DNA of 64,000 nt from Kitasatospora cineracea (GTDB lineage Bacteria; Actinomycetota; Actinomycetes; Streptomycetales; Streptomycetaceae), in contig NZ_RJVJ01000001.1 in the NCBI RefSeq assembly GCF_003751605.1, forward strand, positions 5,332,001-5,396,000, given 5' to 3'. The position numbers were made by a program, and so were the translations under genes. Within the stretch, counting starts at the first letter, position 1. Every line of letters begins with the position of its first letter. Shown one piece after another: positions 45,210 through 53,921 of this stretch. Under the pieces are notes generated by a model. That model saw only the letters and a program-made list of their open reading frames with translations, was not told the origin of the DNA and ran no database searches.

Positions 45210-46184
45210 TCAGCGCCGGTTTCCGCGCGCCTTGAGAGCCACGTTCGGCAGCTCCGGCGCGGGTAGCCGCTCGCCCGGGTAGCCCTGGACTTCGCCAAAC
45301 CGGACCCCCTTCTCCCAGTCGAGCCGCGCTTGTACGATCTCCTCACTGGATCGGCCGATGAAGTTCCACCACATGACGATGTCCTCGCCGAAGGGCGGGC
45401 CGCCGAGCAGGATCAGGCGGGCGGGGACGGCGGAGGTGTTGGTGAGGGCGAGGGTGGTGCGGCCGGGCGGGAGGTGGCCGAGGTCGGCGGGGTGCAGGGG
45501 GGTGCTGGCGAAGAGGACGTCGCCCTGGTCGACCAGGAGGCCGTGTTCGAAGGCGGGGTCGATGTCGAGGGTGGTGGTGGCGCCGGCGGGGAGGGTGAGT
45601 TCGGCGCCGAGCAGCGGGGTGAAGGTGGGGACGGGGGAGGTGTCGCCGGCCAGCGTGCCGAGGAAGACGCGGGCCTCGCCGCCGCCGGGGAGCGGGACGG
45701 GGTCGGGGACGTGGTGGTGGAAGTCACGGGCGGTGTGCCGGTGGGCGTCGGGCAGGGCGACCCAGAGTTGCACGCCGTGCAGGACGGTGGTGGCGGTGGT
45801 GGAGGTCTCGGAGTGGGCGATGCCGTGGCCGGCCGTCATCAGGTTGAGCTCGCCGGGGCGGACGAAGGCGTGCACGCCGAGGCTGTCGCGGTGCTCGATC
45901 TCGCCGCTGAACAGCCAACTGACGGTCTGCAGCCCGGTGTGCGGGTGCGGGGCGACGTCCATGCCGCCGGTGGTGGCGACGTCGTCGGGGCCGTAGTGGT
46001 CGACGAAGCACCAGGCGCCGATCAGGGTGCGCCCGCGCTGCGGGAGGGTGCGGCGGACGGTCATCGCGCGCGGTCCGCCGAGCGGAACGTCCCGCGGGGG
46101 CAGGACTTCGGCCGGGCCGGGCCCGGCGCCGTTCCCGGTACCGTTCTCGGCGTCGTTCGCCGCGCCGTTCTCGACGGTGCTCAT
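45210..46184 (-). CDS. Pirin-family protein
   Basis: A 324-residue bicupin. The N-terminal cupin has the metal-site motifs HPHTGLQTVSWLFSGEIEH and GHGIAHSE, and the C-terminal cupin with FGEDIVMWWNFIG follows. ATG 46184 has GGAGGGA eight bases upstream, preceding a low-complexity Asn/Gly/Ala tail of about 25 residues. Bacterial pirins are iron proteins with quercetinase or redox-related roles. The gene is divergent from an AhpD-like gene, and the shared region carries an AT-rich dyad. Confidence 0.92.
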   Translation of the reverse strand: MSTVENGAANDAENGTGNGAGPGPAEVLPPRDVPLGGPRAMTVRRTLPQRGRTLIGAWCFVDHYGPDDVATTGGMDVAPHPHTGLQTVSWLFSGEIEHRDSLGVHAFVRPGELNLMTAGHGIAHSETSTTATTVLHGVQLWVALPDAHRHTARDFHHHVPDPVPLPGGGEARVFLGTLAGDTSPVPTFTPLLGAELTLPAGATTTLDIDPAFEHGLLVDQGDVLFASTPLHPADLGHLPPGRTTLALTNTSAVPARLILLGGPPFGEDIVMWWNFIGRSSEEIVQARLDWEKGVRFGEVQGYPGERLPAPELPNVALKARGNRR

Positions 46185-46235
46185 CGGGTGCTCCCTCCCG
46201 TGCCGCCGTGGGCCGGCGGACACGTCCAGCAGATC

Positions 46236-46249
46236 GTTGTATATTCAAC
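46236..46249. promoter_or_regulatory. AT-rich dyad between pirin and AhpD-like genes
   Basis: GTTGTATATTCAAC is an imperfect 14-bp palindrome (two mismatched positions) in otherwise very GC-rich DNA, 52 bp before one start and 55 bp after the other. Its place suggests an operator shared by the two genes, of the size bound by MarR or HxlR proteins; TATATT inside could be a -10 box. No regulator gene is adjacent. Confidence 0.45.
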
Positions 46250-46303
46250 TATCATGGACCGCGACGTCCGACAAACACCAGTGCGCAGTGGAGGAGAGTC
46301 CAG

Positions 46304-46780
46304 GTGACCGAGGTGGCGACCCCGACGGGCCGGATCTACGTCGACAAGCAGACCCCGCAGGCGTTCCGCGCCCTGCTGGGCACCGCCGAGGCCGTCCGGC
46401 AGGCGGCCGCCGACGCCGGACTCGACCGCCGGCTGGTCGAACTCGTCAACCTGCGGGTCTCGCAACTCAACGGCTGCGCCTACTGCCTGGACGTGCACAC
46501 CAAGGCCGCGCTCAAGGAGGGCGAGAGCGTGCAGCGGATCGGCGTGCTCTCCGCCTGGCGGGACGCCGCGGTGTTCGACGAGCGCGAACGGGCCGCCCTC
46601 GCGCTGGCCGAGGCGACCACCCACCCGTCCGACGCGGCCGTGCAGGAGACGGCGTACGCACAGGCCCGGCGGGTGTTCGGCGACCAGGAGCTCTCCGCGG
46701 TGATCTGGGTGGCGATCGCCATCAACGCGTTCAACCGGGTGTCGATCCTGAGCAAGCACCCGGTCCGCCTGGCTCGCTGA
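46304..46780 (+). CDS. Carboxymuconolactone decarboxylase/AhpD-like protein
   Basis: A 158-residue all-helical protein with the redox motif CAYCLDVH and the following helix AALKEGESVQRI that define the alkylhydroperoxidase D core of this family. The peroxidase Glu/Cys/Cys/His relay is represented by ELVNLRVSQLNGCAYC and His in LDVH. GTG 46304 with GGAGGAG eight bases upstream is the chosen start. Divergent pairing with pirin suggests an oxidative or electrophile stress response. Confidence 0.9.
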   Translation: MTEVATPTGRIYVDKQTPQAFRALLGTAEAVRQAAADAGLDRRLVELVNLRVSQLNGCAYCLDVHTKAALKEGESVQRIGVLSAWRDAAVFDERERAALALAEATTHPSDAAVQETAYAQARRVFGDQELSAVIWVAIAINAFNRVSILSKHPVRLAR

Positions 46781-47032
46781 CCGCCCGTCGGCGGCGGGGT
46801 GCCGACGGCCGAAGGGGCAGGGGCGGGTCCTGCCTCCCTGGCGATGCGTCAGCAGAGGGCCCTTCCGCGACCCGAGCGGGGCCGTTCGGCGACAGTCTGT
46901 CAGCAGGCGGACCGGCCGACCGCCGCACGGGTGGAATCGTCGTGTCCGGGCGGCCGGACGGGGTCCGGCGGGGACGCCGGGGTGGTGACCTGTGCGGAAC
47001 AGATCACCGCCCTCCCGGAGGAGATGCCCGTC

Positions 47033-48253
47033 ATGCGCCGTCCCCGCGCCCGGCGACTCGCCGTCGCCCTGCTCGCCCTGAGCGCCCTCGTCCCCGCCGT
47101 CCCCGCCGCGGCCGACTCCGGTGCCCCGTTCGCCCGCCCGGCCGTGCAGCCCGCCCACCGCCCCGTGCACCAACTCGCGGACGAGGACTGCCCGCTGGAC
47201 CCGGCCCTGGTCGCCCGGCTGGACGAGGCGATCGCCGGCGTGCGCAAGGAGACCGGAACACCCGGTGTCATCGTCGGACTGTGGCTGCCCGGGCGCGGCA
47301 CCTACGTCCACGCCGACGGCGTCGCCGACCTGGCCACCGGACAGCCGATGACCCCCAACCTCAACCTGCGGATCGGCAGCGAGACCAAGACCTTCACCGT
47401 CACCGCCGTCCTCGAACTCGTCGACCGCGGCCTGGTCGGCCTGGACGACCCGATCGGCAAGTACCTCGACGGCGTCCCCGACGGCCAGCACATCACGATC
47501 CGCCAACTCGCCGAGATGCGCAGCGGACTGTACTCCTACACCTTCGACGACGACTTCGTGCACGCGCTGCTCAGCGACCCCGACCGGCCGTTCACCCCGG
47601 AGGAACTGCTCTCGTACGCGTTCAAGCACGACAACGTCTTCCCGCCCGGCAGCGCCTACCAGTACTCCAACACCAACACCGTCCTGCTCGGCCTGCTGGT
47701 CGAGAAGCTCGGCCGGATGCCGCTGCGCGACTTCATCCACCGCAACGTCACCGAGCCCGCCCACCTGAAGCGCACCCTGTTCCCGCGCGCCGCCGAACTG
47801 CCCCGCCCCTACGCGCACGGCTACACCAACCAGACCCTGGACGGCCGGACCGCCGACGCCACCCACTGGAACCCCTCCTGGGGCTGGGCGGCCGGCGCGA
47901 TGATCTCCGACCTGCACGACCTGCACCACTGGGCCAAGACCCTCGCCACCGGCACCCTGCTCAGCCCCGCCACCCAGGCCGAACGCGAGAAGTACCTCCC
48001 GGTCCCGGGCTTCGGCGACGACGCCGGCTACGGCCTCGGCCTGTTCCGGATCAACGGCTGGGTCGGCCACAACGGCTCCCTGCCCGGCTACGAGAGCGTC
48101 ACCGTCTACCTGCCCGAACAGGACGCGACCCTGGTGGTCCTGCTGAACACCGACACCATCCACGAGGGCAGCGAACCCTCCACCCTGTTCGCCCGCGCCG
48201 TCACCTCGATCGCCACCCCCGGCCACGTCTACGAACTGCCCGCCGAGAAGTAA
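47033..48253 (+). CDS. Secreted serine hydrolase, class C beta-lactamase/D-Ala-D-Ala carboxypeptidase fold
   Basis: A 406-residue exported S12-type enzyme. A Sec signal (RRLAVALLALSALVPAVPAA) precedes the domain. Ser116 and Lys119 form the SxxK motif in IGSETKTF, Tyr211-Asn213 the YSN motif, and GHNGSLPGY the third motif. ATG 47033 lies ten bases after GGAGGAG, better than ATG 47024 which nearly touches it. Such proteins are D,D-peptidases or esterases rather than true beta-lactamases. It is a single gene ended by a hairpin at 48292-48324. Confidence 0.92.
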   Translation: MRRPRARRLAVALLALSALVPAVPAAADSGAPFARPAVQPAHRPVHQLADEDCPLDPALVARLDEAIAGVRKETGTPGVIVGLWLPGRGTYVHADGVADLATGQPMTPNLNLRIGSETKTFTVTAVLELVDRGLVGLDDPIGKYLDGVPDGQHITIRQLAEMRSGLYSYTFDDDFVHALLSDPDRPFTPEELLSYAFKHDNVFPPGSAYQYSNTNTVLLGLLVEKLGRMPLRDFIHRNVTEPAHLKRTLFPRAAELPRPYAHGYTNQTLDGRTADATHWNPSWGWAAGAMISDLHDLHHWAKTLATGTLLSPATQAEREKYLPVPGFGDDAGYGLGLFRINGWVGHNGSLPGYESVTVYLPEQDATLVVLLNTDTIHEGSEPSTLFARAVTSIATPGHVYELPAEK

Positions 48254-48260
48254 CACCCCC

Positions 48261-48295
48261 CACGGAGCACGGAGCACGGAGCACGGAGCACGGAA
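48261..48295. repeat. Five 7-bp tandem repeats
   Basis: CACGGAG is repeated four times, then CACGGAA once, beginning 8 bases after the serine-hydrolase stop codon. The array runs into the terminator hairpin. It is probably a slippage repeat without function. Confidence 0.8.
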
Positions 48296-48324
48296 CGGGG
48301 CCGACGCGCTGTCAGCCCCGTTCC
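48292..48324 (+). terminator. Hairpin after the serine hydrolase gene
   Basis: GGAACGGGGC (48292-48301) pairs perfectly with GCCCCGTTCC (48315-48324) around a 13-base loop. It lies between convergent genes and could act on both. Confidence 0.7.
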
Positions 48325-48369
48325 GCGGGCCGGTACGGGGGGTGTGCGCGGGGGTTCGGGGTCGGGGAG

Positions 48370-48912
48370 TCAGGGGCGGTCGTCGGGCAGGTCGGCCGGG
48401 CGGATCCGGTACACCTGGAGGTTCAGCCCGTAGTACTTGGTGGTCTCGCCGACCCAGCGCATGCCCAGCCGCTTCGCCACCGCGTGCGCCCGGTCGTTCC
48501 TGGGCCGGGCCACCGCGAAGACCTCCTCGATGTCCTGGGTGAACGCCCAGCGCAGCAGCGCCAGGCCCGCCTCCGTCGCGTAGCCCTGCCCCCAGGCCTG
48601 CGGGGAGAGCTGCCAGGTGATCTCCAGGTCCTCGTCGTACGGCGGCAGCGGACGGATGCCCAGGCCGCCGACCACCTTCCCGTCCTCGCGGCGCTCGACC
48701 GCCCACCGCCCGCGCGGCGGCAGCAGCCCGGCCTGCTCCTGCTCCCAGCCGAGCAGCACCGAGCGCATCGCCTCGGCGTCGGCGACCTGGTCCATCACGG
48801 GCGTCAGCCAGCGGGCGACGTCCGTGGAGCCGTACACGGCCAGCGCGTCCTCGGCGTCGTCCGGTGTCCAGCCCCGGACGACGAGCCGATCAGTGGTCAG
48901 GCTGATCCCCAT
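48370..48912 (-). CDS. GNAT-family N-acetyltransferase (RimJ/RimL type)
   Basis: A 180-residue acetyltransferase. It starts with LTTDRLVVRGWTPDDAEDAL and has the acetyl-CoA binding loop QAWGQGYATEAGLALLRWAF (about residues 106-125), then NDRAHAVAKRLGMRWVGE, as in the Acetyltransf_3 group that modifies N-terminal amino groups or small amines. ATG 48912 has GGGAGG eight bases upstream. No neighbour hints at its substrate. Confidence 0.9.
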   Translation of the reverse strand: MGISLTTDRLVVRGWTPDDAEDALAVYGSTDVARWLTPVMDQVADAEAMRSVLLGWEQEQAGLLPPRGRWAVERREDGKVVGGLGIRPLPPYDEDLEITWQLSPQAWGQGYATEAGLALLRWAFTQDIEEVFAVARPRNDRAHAVAKRLGMRWVGETTKYYGLNLQVYRIRPADLPDDRP

Positions 48913-49155
48913 GGGCGGGTCCTCCCTCAGTCGATTGGCGGACGTCTCCCTCCACCGGAGTGTGCGCCCCCTACCCGCCCGAGTCGAGCCGGAAGCCTGA
49001 TCCGCACCACCTGTCACCGGACGGTCACCCGCCGGCCACCTTGCCCGCCCGGGCCGCCTGCCTGCCCGCCTGCCGGGCCGTCCGCCGGACCTTCCGTCGA
49101 GCCGTCCGTCCAACCGTCAGCCGGGCTTCCCGGGCTCCGCCCTCGGGCCCGGCGG

Positions 49156-49947
49156 TCAACGGCGGCCTAGAAGAGGGAGGTGCAGGCCGTCCGGGGCCTG
49201 GCCGTTCGGGGCTTGGCCGTCCGGGGCCTGGCCGGGCAGGGCGAGGGCGGCGCCGACCTCCTCGGGCAGCGGGCCCAGATCGAGCAGGGCCAGCGCGAGA
49301 GCGGCGGCGGCGCGGTGCCAGTCGCCGGCCCGCCGCATCAGGGTGTGACCGCTGCCCAGCACCCGGTAACCGGCCACCCGCGCACCGTGGCCGCGGGCCC
49401 GCAGCGCGAACAGGTCGGTGTCGCCGGGCGCGGTGATCTTGTCCCGGTCGCCGTGCAGCATCAGCACCGAGCGGCCCTCCAAGTGCGCGGTCGGCTCGTC
49501 CTGCGGGCACCACGGCGCCAGCGCGACCACGCCCCGCACGCACGGGTGGGCCGCCGCCCGCAGCGCCGCCCGGCCACCCATCGAGTGCCCGATCAGCACC
49601 GTCGGCACCGGCCCCAACTGCTCGACCAGCTCGGACAGCGCCGCCTCCGCGTCCCGGGCCGCGTCCGCCCGCTCACCGTTCCAGCCCCGGCACCGGTAGC
49701 GCACCGTGCCCACCGCCAGCGACCGGCCGCCCGCGGCCTTCGCGCCGCTCTGCACCGCCCTGGCGAACGGCACCATCCGCAACCCCGGCAGGTTCAGCAC
49801 CGGCGGCGGCGCGGCCCCGTGCTCCTTGCCGCCGTGCAGCACCAGCACCGCCGCCTCCGGCGAGGGCGGCAGCACCCGCCAGGACAGCGCCCGGTGCGCC
49901 GCCCCCACCGCAGCACCACCGGAACGCACCGCCACCCGCCCGCCCAT
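49156..49947 (-). CDS. Alpha/beta-hydrolase (dienelactone-hydrolase-like)
   Basis: A 263-residue hydrolase. The nucleophile elbow is VLIGHSMGGRAA, the acid is likely in MLHGDRDKITAPGD, and the catalytic His in LGSGHTLMRR. The C-terminus has a short repeat, PDGQAPNGQAPDG, that also marks the DNA as locally repetitive. ATG 49947 is chosen; an in-frame GTG at about 49974 is possible. It is divergent from the MTA phosphorylase gene over 411 bp. Confidence 0.85.
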   Translation of the reverse strand: MGGRVAVRSGGAAVGAAHRALSWRVLPPSPEAAVLVLHGGKEHGAAPPPVLNLPGLRMVPFARAVQSGAKAAGGRSLAVGTVRYRCRGWNGERADAARDAEAALSELVEQLGPVPTVLIGHSMGGRAALRAAAHPCVRGVVALAPWCPQDEPTAHLEGRSVLMLHGDRDKITAPGDTDLFALRARGHGARVAGYRVLGSGHTLMRRAGDWHRAAAALALALLDLGPLPEEVGAALALPGQAPDGQAPNGQAPDGLHLPLLGRR

Positions 49948-50358
49948 CGCACCGTCCCTGCCGTAGTCGTTCACCGTCCGCCCGCAGCCGCCCACGATCA
50001 CCCGTGGCCGCCCGGCCCGCCCGCACACGTCGTCACCCGGAGCCGTCCGCCCGCGCCCGTACGCGTCCGCCGCCCCGGCCCTGCCACTGTACGCGGGCGC
50101 CGCCGGGAGGCGGCCCGCCCCGGACCGGAGGGGTCCGGGGCGGAGGCACCCCGAGCGGAGCGCCGGGCGGGCGGCGCACCGCGACCTCCGGTGCGGGCCA
50201 CCGGAGCTGACTGCTCGTAGGGTGGGAGCGTGCCCGCGCTGCGCGGCCGGACCGCTCCGTCCGCGCACCGACCCCGCGCACCACGGCCCCGACCCGCACC
50301 GACCTGCCCGGGCCGGGCATCCGGGGCCGCGACCGACCGGCAGAGCCGAGGGAGAGCC
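49948..50358. other. Divergent control region, hydrolase / MTA phosphorylase
   Basis: No gene is supported in this 411-bp GC-rich region. Both flanking genes start at its edges, so it should hold two promoters. I could not assign them. Confidence 0.45.
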
Positions 50359-51219
50359 ATGGCCGACGTCCACCCGCCCCGCACCGACGGCACCCCGACC
50401 GCCGAACTGGGCGTCATCGGGGGGTCGGGTCTGTACGCCCTGCTCGATGATGTCGTCGAGGTGCGTGTCGAGACGCCGTACGGGCCGCCGTCGGATGCGT
50501 TGTTCGTGGGGGAGGTGGCGGGGCGGCGGGTGGCGTTCCTGCCCCGGCACGGTCGCGGGCACGGGTTGCCGCCGCACCGGATCAACTACCGGGCCAATCT
50601 GTGGGCGCTGCACGCGTTGGGGGTGCGGCAGGTGTTGGGGCCGTGTGCGGTGGGCGGGCTGCGTGCGGAGTACGGGCCGGGGACGCTGCTGGTGCCGGAC
50701 CAGTTCGTGGACCGCACGTCGGGGCGGGTGCAGACGTATTACGACGGTCGGGTCCTGCCGGACGGTTCGGTGCCGGAGGTGGTGCACGTGTCGATGGCCG
50801 ACCCGTACTGTCCGCCGGGGCGGGGTGCCGCGTTGGCGGCGGCGCGGGGCCTGGCCTGGGAGCCGGTGGACGGGGGGACGCTGGTGGTGGTCGAGGGCCC
50901 GCGGTTCTCCACCCGGGCGGAGTCGCGCTGGTTCACCGCCAACGGCTGGTCGGTGGTCGGGATGACCGGGCACCCGGAGGCGGTGCTGGCCCGCGAACTC
51001 GGCCTCTGCTACACCTCCCTGGCCCTGGTCACCGACCTGGACGCGGGTGTGGAGAGCGGCGAGGGCGTCACCCACGCCGAGGTGCTGGAGGTCTTCGCCC
51101 GCAACGTCGACCGCCTGCGCACCGTCCTGTTCAAGGCCCTGGAATCACTGCCCGCCACCCGCGACTGCCCCTGCTCCCACGCCCTGGACGACCTGGAGAC
51201 CGGTCTCCCCGGCGTCTGA
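50359..51219 (+). CDS. mtnP: S-methyl-5'-thioadenosine phosphorylase
   Basis: A 286-residue enzyme of the MTAP/PNP family 2. It shows the phosphate-site GVIGGSGLY, FLPRHGRGHGLPPHRINYRA, VVVEGPRFSTRAESRWF and NGWSVVGMTGHPEAVLAREL. It should split methylthioadenosine by phosphorolysis into adenine and methylthioribose-1-phosphate in the methionine salvage route. In actinomycetes some members prefer other purine nucleosides, so the exact nucleoside is inferred. ATG 50359 has GAGGGAGA just upstream. A 24-bp palindrome follows the stop. Confidence 0.9.
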   Translation: MADVHPPRTDGTPTAELGVIGGSGLYALLDDVVEVRVETPYGPPSDALFVGEVAGRRVAFLPRHGRGHGLPPHRINYRANLWALHALGVRQVLGPCAVGGLRAEYGPGTLLVPDQFVDRTSGRVQTYYDGRVLPDGSVPEVVHVSMADPYCPPGRGAALAAARGLAWEPVDGGTLVVVEGPRFSTRAESRWFTANGWSVVGMTGHPEAVLARELGLCYTSLALVTDLDAGVESGEGVTHAEVLEVFARNVDRLRTVLFKALESLPATRDCPCSHALDDLETGLPGV

Positions 51220-51222
51220 CCC

Positions 51223-51246
51223 CGGCGGGCCCGGCCGGGCCCGCCG
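51223..51246 (+). terminator. GC palindrome after the MTA phosphorylase gene
   Basis: Bases 51223-51246 form a perfect 24-bp palindrome (half-site CGGCGGGCCCGG) three bases after the stop. It is likely a factor-independent terminator of the type without T-run seen in this DNA. Confidence 0.65.
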
Positions 51247-51447
51247 ACCTTCCACACCGCTCCTCTCCTTCTCCCCACGCCCCGCCTCACTCTTCGCCGT
51301 TGCTCCACCACCTACCCGTCCTGCCGCTCCTCCCTCTCCCCGGACGCTCAGGCCGGCGGCCGGTCGCCGACCTGAGCGCTGCTATCCGGTCCGTGCGCGT
51401 CCTCGGCCCGGGGCCTCTGCCACCGAGGCCCCCGGGCCGGTGGGCGG

Positions 51448-51774
51448 TTACTCGATCCGTCCTCGTCGGCGCAGCTGCATCGCCACCAGCATCAGCATCA
51501 CCAACACGGCTGCCCAGCTGACCACCACGGCCAGCAGCAGGACCGGTTCGTTCAACACCACCGCCAGCGCCAGCAGTGTGAACGAGACGGCCAGACAGCC
51601 CGAGATCACCACGACCACCAACCACGGCCGGGCCACCAGCGTTCGTCGCAGCCGGGCCATCCTCGCTGTCCGCATCGTGCGCAGCTCGCGCTCCAACTCC
51701 TGATCGCTCCCCAGCTCTGCCTCGATCTGTTCGAGGATCAGTAGCTCACGGGGGGAGAGTGCGGGTCCGTCCAT
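51448..51774 (-). CDS. DUF3040 membrane protein
   Basis: A 108-residue protein. The N-terminal amphipathic part LSPRELLILEQIEAELGSD is the DUF3040 signature, and two hydrophobic segments (about residues 50-70 and 76-98) follow, with a basic cytoplasmic end RRRGRIE. ATG 51774 has GGAGGT five bases upstream. These small actinobacterial membrane proteins have no established function. Confidence 0.85.
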   Translation of the reverse strand: MDGPALSPRELLILEQIEAELGSDQELERELRTMRTARMARLRRTLVARPWLVVVVISGCLAVSFTLLALAVVLNEPVLLLAVVVSWAAVLVMLMLVAMQLRRRGRIE

Positions 51775-52109
51775 CAACCACCTCCGCGCCGCGAGGCAGG
51801 CACGCCCCGGCCTTCCCCGCCGACGTGACCCTGCTCCCAGGTAGCAACACATGTGCCCGCTGGACGCCGGTTCTAACACCCGAACGCGCGCTCGACCTGC
51901 TCGGTGTCCGTTGGCATTCCCTCCAGTTGACGTTGTGTCGGCCCCGATCCGTGGAAGCGGGTGCGGGAGGCAGGCGCGGGAAGCGGGGTGACACGCGAGG
52001 CGGGCGGACAGAATCGATTCGCCGCCGTGCCCCGCTCCTACGGTGGTGGGTGTTGGGCCGGCGTCCCGATCCGGCCCGATCCACCCGATCGGAAAGGCCG
52101 TTCCACTCC
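51775..52109. other. Divergent control region, DUF3040 / secreted protein
   Basis: No gene supported. It separates two divergently transcribed small genes and should carry both promoters; GGAAAGG (52091-52097) is the ribosome site for the gene at 52110. Confidence 0.45.
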
Positions 52110-52454
52110 ATGCACCTGCGTCAGACGGTTGCCGCCGCCGCTGCCTCGTTCGCCCTGCTGCTCGCCCTGCCCAACCCGGCCGGTGCGGCCGTCGGTGAGT
52201 TCCGCTACACCTACTACGACGACTTCGGGAACCGGGCGGCCGGTGTTCTCGTCGAACCGGACAGCCGCACCTGCGTGACCCTGCCCGAGGTCGCCGACCC
52301 CGACACCACCGAACCCGCTTTCGCCCCGCAGAACTTCACCGGGTCGACCGTCACCGTGTTCACCGGCTCCGACTGCGACGGGGACTACTACAGCCTCCGC
52401 CCCGGCGGCCGCGCCTCCGACCGGCTCAAGCTCCGCTCCGCGCTCTTCTCCTGA
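52110..52454 (+). CDS. Small secreted protein, 114 aa
   Basis: A Sec-type signal peptide (TVAAAAASFALLLALPNPAG, cleavage near AGA/AV) precedes an 85-residue mature part rich in Tyr, Asp and Gly, with two Cys residues (CVTLPEV and SDCDGDYY) that could form a disulfide. The segment STVTVFTGSDCDGDYYSLRP recalls beta/gamma-crystallin-like small secreted actinobacterial proteins. No enzymatic motif is present. The start ATG 52110 is 12 bases after GGAAAGG. Confidence 0.75.
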   Translation: MHLRQTVAAAAASFALLLALPNPAGAAVGEFRYTYYDDFGNRAAGVLVEPDSRTCVTLPEVADPDTTEPAFAPQNFTGSTVTVFTGSDCDGDYYSLRPGGRASDRLKLRSALFS

Positions 52455-52722
52455 GCGAGTGGCAGCCCTCCCGTCGGTACCCGCTGATCCGGTCTGCTGA
52501 CACCTGCCGGTACCTCTGCCGCTCCTGCTCGCCGGTGCCCGTCCACCGCGCACGGCCGCGCACCGCTGCGCACCGCCGCTCACCGGGGCCTGCCGGCACC
52601 GGGGCCCGTCGGGACCGGGCGGTCCGGACCGCCCGGTCGTCCCGGCCTGCCCGGTCCGCCTCGCGTCGACGCGGCGGGCCGGTGGCAGGGCGGGCCCCGG
52701 TGAGGAGGGTGGTGGCGGCCGG

Positions 52723-53598
52723 TCAGCCCTCGGCGGGCGGCTCGGCGATCAGGGCGGTGGCTATTCGCCGGAAGCCTACGCTCTCGTATATCCGCGCCAC
52801 GGCGTCGTCGCTGGCGGAGAGGAACAGCGTCCGCACCCCGGTGGTGCGGGCGTGCTCGACCAGGTGCGAGGTGAGCCGACGGGCCAGGCCCTGGCGGCGC
52901 AGGGCCGGCAGGGTGGCCACCGCGACGATCTCGCTGACCCCGTCGATCGGCTGGTGGCAGCCGGAGGCGGTGGGGGCCCCGTCCGGGCCGACGGCGGCGG
53001 CGAGGACCGTGCGTCCGGCCGATATCCGCCCGGCCATGCGGGCCACCGCGGCATCGGTGTCGGGGCTCTTCACCGCCTCGACCAGCTGCTCGGGCCCGGC
53101 CGTGCCGATCCGGGTGCCGGACTCGGCGAAGGCCAGGTGCGGCAGGGTGATGGCGGCGGGCAGCAGCGGGTCGTCGGCGGCGAGCACCCGGACCTCCGGG
53201 CCGCCGTCCGCCGCTGCCGCCGCCGTCCCGGTGGCGGCGGTGGACGGACCGTCCAGGTCGAGCACCAGCAGCGGGTGCTCGTGGATCTCCAGCCCGCCGG
53301 CCTCGACGACGGCGCGCAGACCCGGCGTGGTCTCGTGCACCCACTCGAAGCTCTCGGGCGCCCCGACCTCGCGCTGTCGGGCCCGGACCCGCTCGACGTC
53401 CTCGGCGGTGAAGGCGCCCGGGCCGTCCAGGGTGGGCCGGGCGTAGTAGTGCCAGCCCTGCCCGGTGCGGACGAACAGGGTGAAGGGGCCGTGCTCCTCG
53501 GTCGTCGCGGAGAACCTGGGAACCGCGTCGTAGTAGGTTTCGAGCCGGGCCAGGACGGCCTCCGACCCGGAGGCGAGGGGGTGGTTCGTGTCGCGCAT
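52723..53598 (-). CDS. GNAT-family N-acetyltransferase, 291 aa
   Basis: A two-part GNAT protein. The first 110 residues form an N-terminal domain (FTLFVRTGQGWHYYARPTLD). A Gly/Ala-rich linker leads to the C-terminal GNAT core with the acetyl-CoA loop LPALRRQGLARRLTSHLVEH and FLSASDDAVARIYESVGF. ATG 53598 is preferred; TTG 53610 would add four residues and has a GAGGAAG at 11 bases. Substrate unknown. Confidence 0.88.
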   Translation of the reverse strand: MRDTNHPLASGSEAVLARLETYYDAVPRFSATTEEHGPFTLFVRTGQGWHYYARPTLDGPGAFTAEDVERVRARQREVGAPESFEWVHETTPGLRAVVEAGGLEIHEHPLLVLDLDGPSTAATGTAAAAADGGPEVRVLAADDPLLPAAITLPHLAFAESGTRIGTAGPEQLVEAVKSPDTDAAVARMAGRISAGRTVLAAAVGPDGAPTASGCHQPIDGVSEIVAVATLPALRRQGLARRLTSHLVEHARTTGVRTLFLSASDDAVARIYESVGFRRIATALIAEPPAEG

Positions 53599-53921
53599 CG
53601 TGCCGTCCAAGGGTGTGGTGCTTCCTCTCGTGGAGGTTGATCAAGCGGAATCACACCAGAGCGGTCGATCGTGTGCACGGGCTTTTTCGAACCGCTCACG
53701 CCTCCTGTTCGAGAACGGGTCGGTGCGGGGTCGTCAGGAGCGAATCGTTTCTCCCGGCGGCGGATCGGCTTGCAGGGCCAGGAAAATGGGCCGGTCGGCC
53801 GGGAACCCAGTGGTTGCGGCACCCCGACCGACCGGAGACATTCACTCCTGGGGGTGAATATCGGTCGTGGTTCGGAGAGTTGGCTGCCCGCGACGCCCGC
53901 GGTGGCGCGCGGTGCGGCCGG
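53599..53921. other. Gene-free stretch between two minus-strand genes
   Basis: About 320 bases without a supported gene. It should contain the promoter of the acetyltransferase gene. A somewhat less GC-rich patch lies at 53700-53870; no defined signal was assigned. Confidence 0.4.

Noticed and set aside
46027..49170. A 1,047-codon plus-strand open frame
   Set aside because: Shadow of the pirin, AhpD-like, serine hydrolase and GNAT genes, with typical Arg/Pro-rich composition.
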